DNA of 5,305 bases from CAZOLI01 sp964580675 (GCA_964580675.1 CAZOLI010000107.1:1-5305), one strand, 5' to 3'; positions 1-5,270 are shown, counted from the first letter of the stretch. The notes: generated from the sequence alone by a model not told the origin. Program-made: numbers and translations.

Positions 1-1
1 G

Positions 2-127
2 TTAAAATTGGTACTTCTGAAACAGCCTGAAATCAAGAACCGCTCAGTTCAGGTAATAGAAACAATTTGGACAGGGTCGACCATCGGGGACGTTTTATAT
101 GTAAGAAATACGGTGACACCTCCCTAA
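2..127 (+). CDS. Possible 3' end of a truncated, unidentified ORF
   Basis: A reading frame open from the left edge runs 41 codons to TAA at 125-127. The predicted peptide includes the stretch KNRSVQVIETIWTG and ends in VRNTVTPP. I do not recognise the family. The stop codon lies inside the conserved start of the adjacent two-hairpin repeat (from 119), so if the gene is real its last codons are supplied by the repeat. Third codon positions are more AT-rich than in the three confident genes of this window, and 41 open codons can occur by chance. It could equally be non-coding sequence. Sequence left of the window would decide. Confidence 0.2.
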   Translation, partial: LKLVLLKQPEIKNRSVQVIETIWTGSTIGDVLYVRNTVTPP

Positions 128-183
128 TGGAAGATGGAGTACCGCTTAGGTACTCCCCCTGCCACCGGGCGTCGTCCGGTCGG
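119..183. repeat. Two-hairpin repeat element, copy 1 (core)
   Basis: The first 38 bases (119-156) match 784-821 at 29 positions, and all nine differences are transitions. They hold a perfect hairpin, GGAGTACC (136-143) with GGTACTCC (149-156) around a 5-nt loop. A second hairpin follows: ACCGGGC (164-170) with GTCCGGT (174-180), one G-T pair, loop GTC. Copy 2 keeps both hairpins at nearly the same spacing. An ATG at 134 opens a 127-codon ORF across this and the following sequence, but the conserved part is the structure, so I read it as a non-coding repeat. The outer boundaries are unknown. Confidence 0.7.
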
Positions 184-339
184 TTCTATGTCGATGGGGA
201 TTATTAGTGGGTATATCAGCGCACCATTGGTACCAAACGGGTACACCACGACGCTAACGCTTCGTTACGTACCCAACGACAAATTCCCGGGAAGCGTTAT
301 TGGTTGGGAAGTTCGTGGTGGGCCAGTGTCAAAAAAAAA
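184..339. other. Palindrome-rich non-coding stretch between repeats
   Basis: No gene is supported here. The stretch holds the perfect palindromes TTGGTACCAA (227-236) and TTCCCGGGAA (284-293). A small hairpin pairs TAACG (255-259) with CGTTA (263-267), inside outer arms GGGTAC (239-244) and GTACCC (269-274). A run of ten A ends it (331-340). It may be the remaining body of the two-hairpin element, but it does not align clearly with the sequence after copy 2. Confidence 0.4.
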
Positions 340-520
340 ACGTGTACTCCGGGCGACGTCGTCGCCCTCCGTACACTACAACGAACACCGTGCTTTCATT
401 TCCAGAGTTTGGCGTTGGGGAATGGGTTCTGTTGTCGTGCACGGAGCGTCAGCGGGGTGCACGTTTTTTTGTGAAGGGGTATTCTCCTGTGTCAGAAAAC
501 AACGGGGCCCTTCATAAGAT
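340..520. repeat. Alternating-orientation hairpin repeat, block 1 (units A, B)
   Basis: Unit A (340-388, forward) has outer arms GTGTAC (342-347) and GTACAC (371-376), inner stem GGGCGAC (351-357) with GTCGCCC (361-367), and the tail TACAACGAACAC (377-388). Unit B (424-464) is the same design inverted: GTTCTGTTGT, then GTGCAC at 437-442 and again at 457-462. The 125 bases 340-464 are collinear with 5051-5175, with the same 49-nt unit and the same 35-nt spacer. After B, arms TGAAGGG (472-478) and CCCTTCA (508-514) pair, and the block ends in CATAAGAT, as does block 2. This block lacks the third unit seen in block 2. No transposase gene is present. Confidence 0.7.
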
Positions 521-783
521 CTCTTAATCTTGATCCTGATCCTAATCATAAATTAGCCCCCTCTTTCACAGTCGGGCAGTTCCGGTGGGAACTCCAGATG
601 ATTCAGGCCTTCAATCGCAAATTTTACAACAACTACGGTAGGGGTTGAAATGACTTAGAAATTCTCCGGCCTTACTCCTCACTCCTTACTCGAGATGCTC
701 CTTACTCCTTACTGACCATTCATTACTTCTTACTCGAAGCGCATGCTCGTCACTTTATCCTTATCTTTATCTTTGGAATGGTT
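521..783. repeat. Gene-free stretch with three short-period tracts
   Basis: No gene is supported. Three degenerate short-period tracts are visible: a six-base period around GATCCT (about 525-550), a CTTACTC/CTCCTTACT tract (about 671-736), and a TTATCT tract (about 756-777). Between the first two there is an isolated perfect hairpin, AGTTCC (578-583) with GGAACT (588-593), loop GGTG. It has no T-run, so it does not look like an intrinsic terminator. The tracts are imperfect and interrupted, suggesting old or diverging simple repeats. Confidence 0.5.
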
Positions 784-1104
784 CCTCCCTGATAAAAGAT
801 GGAGTGTCGTTCAGGCACTTCATGCTTCCATCGGACTGCGGCCGGTCGGTGTTTTGTCATTGGGAACAAAACATTGGTGAAATATTTTTCTATGCCTCGG
901 CTGGCCGGGGAACAACGACGCCCCTATGTTCCTTTTATCAAAGCATTGTTTTTGTACAATGCAGATTTCCGATGTTTCTCGATCATTTCCAGTCGGAGGG
1001 CCCTCGCCCGCGATCGACGTTCTCCTTCGGTCCTGGAATGTTGTTTTACCGGGATCTATTTTCTTCACTCACGTTATGTACCAACGAAGCGGCGTTCTGG
1101 AACG
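784..1104. repeat. Two-hairpin repeat element, copy 2, with extended hairpin body
   Basis: The core (784-846) matches copy 1. Hairpin 1 is GGAGTGTC (801-808) with GGCACTTC (814-821); hairpin 2 is ATCGGAC (830-836) with GGCCGGT (840-846). Further hairpins follow: TGTTTTGT (850-857) with ACAAAACA (866-873); CCTCGG (895-900) with CCGGGG (905-910); GCATTGT (943-949) with ACAATGC (956-962); palindrome GAGGGCCCTC (996-1005); and CGTTC (1093-1097) with GAACG (1100-1104). The right boundary is uncertain; my end is the last hairpin, which overlaps the first codons of the DUF481 gene. ORFs starting at 799, 804 and 926 cross this element and I do not consider those starts real. Confidence 0.55.
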
Positions 1105-2188
1105 TTTCCATGCTCTATCCGCTTTATTTTTTTCGGTTCTGCTAATTCTGCTGTCCTCGACCCTGGTTTTCGGTCAGGACCGTGTTGAGCTGAACAACGG
1201 CGACGTTCTCTCGGGAAAAATCGTGGAACGGTCCGATGAACAAATTGTGATCGAAACCAAATACGGGGGACGAATCTCCCTCGACCGGAGCAACGTGACC
1301 CGTTATGAACTGCAGAAGATTCGGTTTGTGTTGAAGGACGGTGACGTGCGGACAGGCCGGGTTCTGGCCCGGGGCAAAAAGAATGTTGTGATCCGGACGG
1401 CGTACAAGAATCGGCTCAAGATTCCGCTGGATCAGGTGGAGAAGGAGGAAACGAAGGTGGAGGAGGTCACGGTTTCGGGTGATGCCCCCGACGGTAAAAA
1501 AGAGGAACCGGCGGAAAAATCACCGCCTCCTCTTGCGGCGGATTACTGGAGTGGCGGGCTGGACCTGGGATACACCGCGACCCGGGGGAATACGGAAACC
1601 AACGATTATTACGCCCGGCTGAACGCGAAGTACAAAACCAAGGCCTTCACCAACAAGGTAAATGGGGGGTACAATTACGCAACCGAGGAGGACAACCGGA
1701 TCAAGGACAACGCCTTCTTCGAGAATCAGTTAAACTATAATCTCAGCAAGAGGACGTTCCTGTACAACAACAACGTCATCGGCTACGACAACCCCGGCAA
1801 TCTGGACCTTTTCTTCGAGGAAGGTGTCGGTGGCGGATACATCTTCATCGACGAAGAGGACGTCTCGCTCTCCGTGGAGGGCGGTCCCAGTATTCGTTTT
1901 GAGGAACAATCCGATGGGACCAATACAACGGAAGCACTGGCTCGAATTTCGGAAGATTTTCGTTACAAATTTAACAGCCGCGTGTTGCTGAACCAGAAGC
2001 TGGTGGTAAAACCGAGTCTCGAAAATTCCGGGGAATACCTTGGGACGTTCCGGGCCGAACTGCAAATAAAATTAACGGATGCCCTCAACATGAAATTTAT
2101 CGTGGAGGACGAGTTCGACTCTGACCCGCCGGCCGGGGCGGAGGAAAACGATTTGACCGGGATCACCACGATCGGGATCGGATTTTAA
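1076..2188 (+). CDS. DUF481-family outer-membrane beta-barrel protein with two N-terminal beta repeats
   Basis: Predicted secreted protein of 370 residues, function unknown. Residues 1-33 look like a signal peptide: an Arg-containing start, the hydrophobic core LSALFFSVLLILLSS, and a possible cleavage after VFG. Residues about 35-76 and 84-122 are two related small beta modules, LNNGDVLSGKIVE and LKDGDVRTGRVLA, each followed by a VVIRT/IVIET strand; these resemble SH3-like or Sm-like barrels. A charged, Pro-rich linker (about 123-154) leads to a C-terminal DUF481 (YdiY-like) region beginning WSGGLDLGYTATRGNTET, rich in alternating strands, and ending in Phe as outer-membrane barrels do. The frame stays open upstream to an ATG at 926, but that would put 50 repeat-derived residues before the signal peptide, so I chose 1076. 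No Shine-Dalgarno is visible. The gene stands alone and converges on cyoE. Confidence 0.85.
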   Translation: MYQRSGVLERFHALSALFFSVLLILLSSTLVFGQDRVELNNGDVLSGKIVERSDEQIVIETKYGGRISLDRSNVTRYELQKIRFVLKDGDVRTGRVLARGKKNVVIRTAYKNRLKIPLDQVEKEETKVEEVTVSGDAPDGKKEEPAEKSPPPLAADYWSGGLDLGYTATRGNTETNDYYARLNAKYKTKAFTNKVNGGYNYATEEDNRIKDNAFFENQLNYNLSKRTFLYNNNVIGYDNPGNLDLFFEEGVGGGYIFIDEEDVSLSVEGGPSIRFEEQSDGTNTTEALARISEDFRYKFNSRVLLNQKLVVKPSLENSGEYLGTFRAELQIKLTDALNMKFIVEDEFDSDPPAGAEENDLTGITTIGIGF

Positions 2189-2220
2189 CTCGTGGCACGT
2201 GGATCGTGGGGTGTTATTTT

Positions 2221-2357
2221 CGTTAGTTGCGTTATGCGTGAGGCGTTTGGCGCGTTGATGGGTTGATGCGTTTTGGGGGGCGTTAGGGGCGTTTGTTGCG
2301 TCAAGCGTTTTGCGTTGAGGGTTGAGCGTTGTGGGTTGGGCGTTTTCGTTTTGCGTA
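2221..2357. repeat. Degenerate GCGTT tract 1
   Basis: About 137 bases of G/T-rich sequence made of GCGTT words separated by variable 1-6 base spacers, starting 32 bases after the DUF481 stop. Positions 2288-2319 match 4979-5010 in tract 2 at 27 of 32 positions, so the tracts share an ordered word sequence and not merely composition. Both are G/T-rich on the same strand. The small ORFs through it encode low-complexity peptides on either strand and are not credible genes. Confidence 0.65.
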
Positions 2358-2434
2358 TTTCGGATTTTTCCTTTGTTGTTGTCTGTTCATCGGATTTCCA
2401 GTTAACCAAACGCATCATAGACCATTTTCCTTTT

Positions 2435-2466
2435 CCAAATTCGTTTGGATAAACATGTTTTATCCA
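2435..2466. repeat. Two overlapping, mutually exclusive hairpins
   Basis: CCAAA (2435-2439) pairs with TTTGG (2444-2448) around TTCG. TGGATAAA (2446-2453) pairs with TTTATCCA (2459-2466) around CATGT. The two share TGG at 2446-2448, so only one can form at a time. Such switching occurs in attenuators, but there is no gene just downstream on either strand to attenuate, so this is described only as structure. Confidence 0.45.
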
Positions 2467-2471
2467 GGCGG

Positions 2472-2531
2472 TTCCGGCGGAGGAAATGGAAGACGGAGGT
2501 CTTGCGGTTTCCGACGACGAACCGGCCGGAA
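2472..2531. repeat. Three-tier nested hairpin
   Basis: Three perfect stems are nested: TTCCGGC (2472-2478) with GCCGGAA (2525-2531); GGAAA (2482-2486) with TTTCC (2508-2512); AAGAC (2490-2494) with GTCTT (2499-2503) around GGAG. The 3' side carries a 12-nt bulge between the outer and middle stems. No T-run follows on either strand. It could be a structured RNA, a degraded mobile repeat, or chance. Confidence 0.45.
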
Positions 2532-2544
2532 AGGAATGGTTGTA

Positions 2545-2624
2545 CCATCCTGGTTATCTTGTTGATCTCGTCCAATTTTTTCTTAATTGAATGAAATATT
2601 AGACAGGATGAACAGGATGGACTG
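2545..2624. repeat. Long imperfect inverted repeat of ATCCTG-type words
   Basis: The left arm (about 2552-2572) and right arm (2602-2622) pair over some 20 positions with three mismatches and several G-T pairs; the loop is AT-rich. The right arm read on the reverse strand is built of repeated ATCCTG words (ATCCTGTTCATCCTGTC), a short interspersed repeat I recall from other bacterial intergenic regions. The left arm is a diverged copy in the opposite direction. The remaining pairing therefore comes from two inverted copies of a simple repeat. Confidence 0.5.
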
Positions 2625-2662
2625 GATAAAAAATTGTGAAGGATCTGGTCTTCTCCATCCCC

Positions 2663-2682
2663 GGATTTTCTGCTGAAAATCC
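2663..2682. repeat. Perfect 8-bp hairpin
   Basis: GGATTTTC (2663-2670) pairs perfectly with GAAAATCC (2675-2682) around TGCT. It is not followed by a T-run on the plus strand or an A-run in front on the other, so it is not a standard intrinsic terminator for either converging gene, although it lies between them. Confidence 0.5.
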
Positions 2683-2716
2683 ATGTGTTGATCCAGCGTC
2701 CCATCGAAATTTGTTA

Positions 2717-2772
2717 GACCTTCGGCCTTCCCCTTTCTCCGGGACCGCCGGATCGGGGGGATGGAGAAGGTC
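2717..2772. repeat. 56-bp near-continuous long hairpin between converging genes
   Basis: Outer stem GACCTTC (2717-2723) with GAAGGTC (2766-2772). Middle stem CCTTCCCC (2726-2733) with GGGGATGG (2757-2764), one mismatch. Inner stem TCCGG (2738-2742) with CCGGA (2748-2752) around GACCG. Nineteen of the possible pairs form. Lying between two converging transcription units it could end transcription from both sides, but no T-run follows the stem, so that role is a guess. Confidence 0.5.
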
Positions 2773-2966
2773 CTTATAAATTTCCGCTTATCCTTTCGGC
2801 ATCGTGATCGACAGGATATGGAAGATCCGGTAGATTCCGTTCACTTTTGTCGTCCGTTCTGGGACTCCTGTTTTTCGTTCCCTCTTCGCGTCTTCGTGTT
2901 TATTTATTGTTTTGCTGCCCGGTCGTGATGGGGGATTGATTTTGAAAAGCCGGGGGTGTTCGTCTC
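2773..2966. other. Intergenic stretch downstream of cyoE
   Basis: No gene or convincing terminator is visible. The only pattern noted is TCTTCGCGTCTTCG (2883-2896), which resembles a further short interspersed repeat word of the CTTCGCGT type. No T-rich terminator hairpin is seen immediately after the cyoE stop on the minus strand. Confidence 0.4.
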
Positions 2967-3845
2967 CTAGCTCGTGCAGTTCAGAAACATGAACACGAAC
3001 AGGAGGAACAGGTAGAGGTTGGAGGTGGAAAACAGGTCCTGAGCGGAGGCGGGGGTGATGGGGTTGCGGACGAACTCAATGGTTTTGTAGACGTATCCCG
3101 CGCCGAGGACGGTGGCCACCCCGAGGTACACCCATCCGACACTTCCCAGGAAAAACAGGGAGAGGGAGGTTGGTATAAGCAGCAGGGTGTAAAAGAGAAT
3201 GCGGTGCTTGGTGGCTTCTTCGCCGTACTCGACGGGGAGCCGCGGAAGGCCGGCGTTTTCGTAATCATCCCGGTAACGGATGCCGAGGGCCCAGAAGTGG
3301 GGCGGCTGCCAGATAAACATGACCAGGAACAGGGCCAGGGCCTCGAGGCCGAGCGACCCGGTCACGGCCACCCATCCGATGACCGGCGGCATGGCACCGG
3401 CGAATCCACCGACCTCCGTGGAGAGCGGCGAACTTCGCTTGAGCCATAGCGTGTACACGAAAACGTAGAACAGGACCGTTCCGAGCAGAATCAGGGCCGA
3501 GAACAGGTTGACCTGCCAGGCCAGGAGCCCGATGCCGAGCGAGAGGAAGAGAATACCGAGGCCAAGAGCGGTGGTGGCGTCCACGCGGCCCGAGGGAAGG
3601 CAGCGGTTTCGGGTGCGGGACATCTTCTGGTCAATTTCCCGGTCCACGTAGTTGTTCAGGGTGCCGGCCGCGCTGGATCCGAGGGCCGTGCCCAGCAGGG
3701 TGAACAGAATCAGTGGCGCCGGTGGCATGCCGCCGCTGGCTATCCACATGCCGGTGAAGGTTGTCACAAGTGCCAGGATGGTAATGCGCGGTTTGGCCAG
3801 TTCAACCAGATCCTGGACGTTGTTTGTCAGCACGTGGGTGCTCAT
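2967..3845 (-). CDS. cyoE: Heme O synthase (protoheme IX farnesyltransferase)
   Basis: Also called ctaB. It transfers a farnesyl group from farnesyl diphosphate to the C2 vinyl of protoheme IX, giving heme O, in the inner membrane. The 292 residues are the usual family length with about nine hydrophobic segments. UbiA-superfamily signatures are clear: LAKPRIT at 16-22; the first Asp-rich motif with N64, D68 and D72, followed by MSRTRNRCLPSG (75-86); GGFAGAMPPVIGW at 146-158; and the second motif region WQPPHFWALG (179-188) leading to D193, D194 and LPRLPV (200-205). The start at 3845 places LAKPRIT where the family has it. It lies 18 bp after ctaA on the same strand, so the pair is probably one transcript. 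No Shine-Dalgarno is seen. No sign of truncation. Confidence 0.96.
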   Translation of the reverse strand: MSTHVLTNNVQDLVELAKPRITILALVTTFTGMWIASGGMPPAPLILFTLLGTALGSSAAGTLNNYVDREIDQKMSRTRNRCLPSGRVDATTALGLGILFLSLGIGLLAWQVNLFSALILLGTVLFYVFVYTLWLKRSSPLSTEVGGFAGAMPPVIGWVAVTGSLGLEALALFLVMFIWQPPHFWALGIRYRDDYENAGLPRLPVEYGEEATKHRILFYTLLLIPTSLSLFFLGSVGWVYLGVATVLGAGYVYKTIEFVRNPITPASAQDLFSTSNLYLFLLFVFMFLNCTS

Positions 3846-3863
3846 GATTCGTTTTCGATGTTG

Positions 3864-4841
3864 TTACGTCGTTGAACCCGATGTGGGAATCGGCATGGAC
3901 GCTGCCAGCAACGGGACAAGACAGCCAATAATCAGTGATGCGTTCACCAGGTGAATTGTGGACCAGAACACGAGATCCACCGTGTCGGTCGAAGCGGCCG
4001 AAACGGCCGTGATGCCTCCAATAATCACCTGCAATATTACCAGAGAACTTGCAGCTATTGCAAGTACAAAATGTCGTCGTTGAGCGTCCGATTTGCCGAC
4101 GCGCCAGGTGAGGTAAAACACGTACCCTCCGGCGATCAACCCAAGGACTCGATGGGCAAAATGAACGACGGCGGGTTTCATCGGCGGCGGCAGCAGCTGT
4201 CCGTGACAGAGGGGCACGTCCGGACAGCCCGCTGCGGCGCCGGAGTGCCGCACGTAGGCCCCGAGCAGGATCTGCAGAAAAATGAGCAATGTACCGGTCA
4301 TGATCGGGCCGTAAAGAGAGGTCAGGTCCACTATGGATTCCGTCGTCTTACCCGATCCGGTCACGGACCAGTGCATCTGCAAAACACGCCACATCAGGAA
4401 GACGAGAGCACAGAAAAACAGAATGCTCACCCCGTTGTGGGAAATCACGATTTCGGGGGGGAGCCGCAGGTTAACCGTAACGGCACCGAGAATAACCTGA
4501 AACACGAGAAGGAAAAGCATGGAGAGCGAAACGGTGCGCAGGGAGGATTTGAACCGCCTGTTATCGATCCGCCACGCACCAACGGTCAAAAACAGGACCA
4601 GGAACCCCACGAAGGCGGCAAAAATTCGGTGGGAATATTCCAGTACGACGTGTATGTTCGTAAAGTCCGGAATCCACCGGCCGTTGCATTTCGGCCAATC
4701 CTCCCCGCAACCCATACCGGATCCGGTTCGGGTGACCACGTTGCCGAGGCCCAGAAGCGCAATGGTCACAAGAACGGTCAGTACAAGAAAAAACAGAAAC
4801 AACCGGTGCCCGGACGTTTCCTCGTTTTCCATCGGGTCCAT
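3864..4841 (-). CDS. ctaA: Heme A synthase (COX15/CtaA family)
   Basis: Oxidises the C8 methyl of heme O to a formyl group, giving heme A for aa3-type oxidases, in the inner membrane. It has 325 residues and eight predicted membrane helices in two four-helix halves. First half: TRTGSGMGC, E68 and H71 in EYSHR, and H135 in VISHNG. Second half: H227 and H230 in VVHFAHRVLG, and H297 in FWSTIHLVN. From memory, the heme ligands of Bacillus subtilis CtaA correspond to H71, H135, H230 and H297, with E68 the conserved acid. Two loop cysteine pairs, C45/C52 and C206/C212, have the spacings of the Bacillus-type enzyme, a type that forms disulfides; the alpha-proteobacterial type lacks them. Start 4841 is the upstream of two in-frame ATGs (the other at 4832); neither has a clear ribosome site. 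It is first in the ctaA-cyoE pair. Confidence 0.95.
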   Translation of the reverse strand: MDPMENEETSGHRLFLFFLVLTVLVTIALLGLGNVVTRTGSGMGCGEDWPKCNGRWIPDFTNIHVVLEYSHRIFAAFVGFLVLFLTVGAWRIDNRRFKSSLRTVSLSMLFLLVFQVILGAVTVNLRLPPEIVISHNGVSILFFCALVFLMWRVLQMHWSVTGSGKTTESIVDLTSLYGPIMTGTLLIFLQILLGAYVRHSGAAAGCPDVPLCHGQLLPPPMKPAVVHFAHRVLGLIAGGYVFYLTWRVGKSDAQRRHFVLAIAASSLVILQVIIGGITAVSAASTDTVDLVFWSTIHLVNASLIIGCLVPLLAASMPIPTSGSTT

Positions 4842-4869
4842 CCGCGTGAATCTGTGTCAGAAAGGGATA

Positions 4870-4901
4870 TCAAACGTATCATGCCCATGCGTTTGAATCA
4901 A
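4870..4901 (-). promoter_or_regulatory. Candidate ctaA-cyoE promoter with overlapping operator-like dyad
   Basis: On the minus strand TTGATT (4901-4896) is followed after 17 bases by TACGTT (4878-4873), preceded by TG as in an extended -10. A start near 4866 would leave a leader of about 25 nt before the ctaA ATG. A perfect inverted repeat, TCAAACG (4870-4876) and CGTTTGA (4890-4896) with a 13-nt spacer, covers the -10 and touches the -35. Half-site centres are 20 bp apart, fitting a dimeric regulator bound on one DNA face. The -10 matches consensus weakly, and the right half-site resembles words of the adjacent GCGTT tract, so chance is possible. Confidence 0.35.
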
Positions 4902-4903
4902 TA

Positions 4904-5042
4904 CGCGTGGTGCGTTGGGCGTTTGTAGCGTTATTGGCGTTATGCGTTAGTGGCGTTTGTTGCGCTGGTTGCGTTAGTTGCGTTTATTGCGTTAAGTGTT
5001 TTGCGTTGCGAGTTGTGGGTTGCGCGTTGAGGGTTGTGCGTC
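4904..5042. repeat. Degenerate GCGTT tract 2
   Basis: About 139 bases of GCGTT words with short variable spacers, upstream of ctaA and running into the second alternating-hairpin block. It shares a 32-base ordered segment (4979-5010) with tract 1 at 27 of 32 positions. Both tracts also carry GTGGGTTG and GAGGGTTG words at their right ends, in a different order. ORFs crossing it (for example from 4907, or the Asn/Ala/Thr-rich reverse ORF) are low-complexity translations and I reject them as genes. Confidence 0.65.
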
Positions 5043-5050
5043 TGCAAAAA

Positions 5051-5270
5051 ACATACACTCCGGACGGCTTCGCCGTCCTGCGTGCTCGACGACGAACACA
5101 GCAATTTTATTTCAAACGTTTTGCGTTGGAAAATGGGTTCTGTTGTAGTGCACGGAGTGGAAGCGAAGTGCACGTTCTTTCTGTCAAAACGGGTCCTCCG
5201 AGGTCCAAAGTGTTACGTGTACTCCGGACGGCGTTGCCGTCCTGCGTACACTACAACGAACACATAAGAT
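5051..5270. repeat. Alternating-orientation hairpin repeat, block 2 (units C, D, E)
   Basis: Unit C (5051-5099, forward, degenerate outer arms) has inner stem GGACGGC (5062-5068) with GCCGTCC (5072-5078). Unit D (5135-5175, inverted) has GTTCTGTTGTAG leading into GTGCAC at 5148-5153 and 5168-5173. Unit E (5215-5263, forward) is the best copy: GTGTAC (5217-5222), GGACGGC (5226-5232), GCCGTCC (5236-5242), GTACAC (5246-5251) and the tail TACAACGAACAC (5252-5263). The block ends in CATAAGAT like block 1. Read on the opposite strand, forward units begin GTTGTAG at the hairpin foot. The remaining bases to 5305 show nothing recognisable. Confidence 0.75.

Noticed and set aside
134..517. 127-codon ORF as a gene
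   Set aside because: It crosses two independent hairpin repeats. Differences between repeat copies preserve base pairing and do not preserve the reading frame.
340..520. CRISPR array
   Set aside because: The units alternate in orientation, carry long hairpins, and are too few and too variable for direct repeats with spacers.
926..1075. Upstream start (926 or 959) for the DUF481 protein
   Set aside because: It would place about 50 residues of repeat-derived sequence ahead of a typical signal peptide that begins naturally at 1076.
799..1188. 129- and 113-codon ORFs upstream of and overlapping the DUF481 gene
   Set aside because: They translate the two-hairpin repeat and its body and overlap the signal-peptide region of a convincing gene in another frame.
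2663..2682. Intrinsic terminator
   Set aside because: The stem is good but no T-run follows on either strand.
2402..2704. Minus-strand 100-codon ORF and plus-strand 78-codon ORF in the convergent intergenic region
   Set aside because: They run through inverted repeats and show no motif, no plausible ribosome site and low-complexity composition.
3598..3602. Cys at residue 82 of CyoE where many homologues have Pro (NRPLPSG)
   Set aside because: This position varies within the family (Escherichia coli CyoE has Val), so it does not indicate loss of function.
3951..4928. A 325-codon plus-strand ORF lying opposite ctaA
   Set aside because: It is antisense to a clearly conserved ctaA. Its product is hydrophilic, Gly/His/Gln-rich and lacks recognisable motifs, as expected of a shadow frame.
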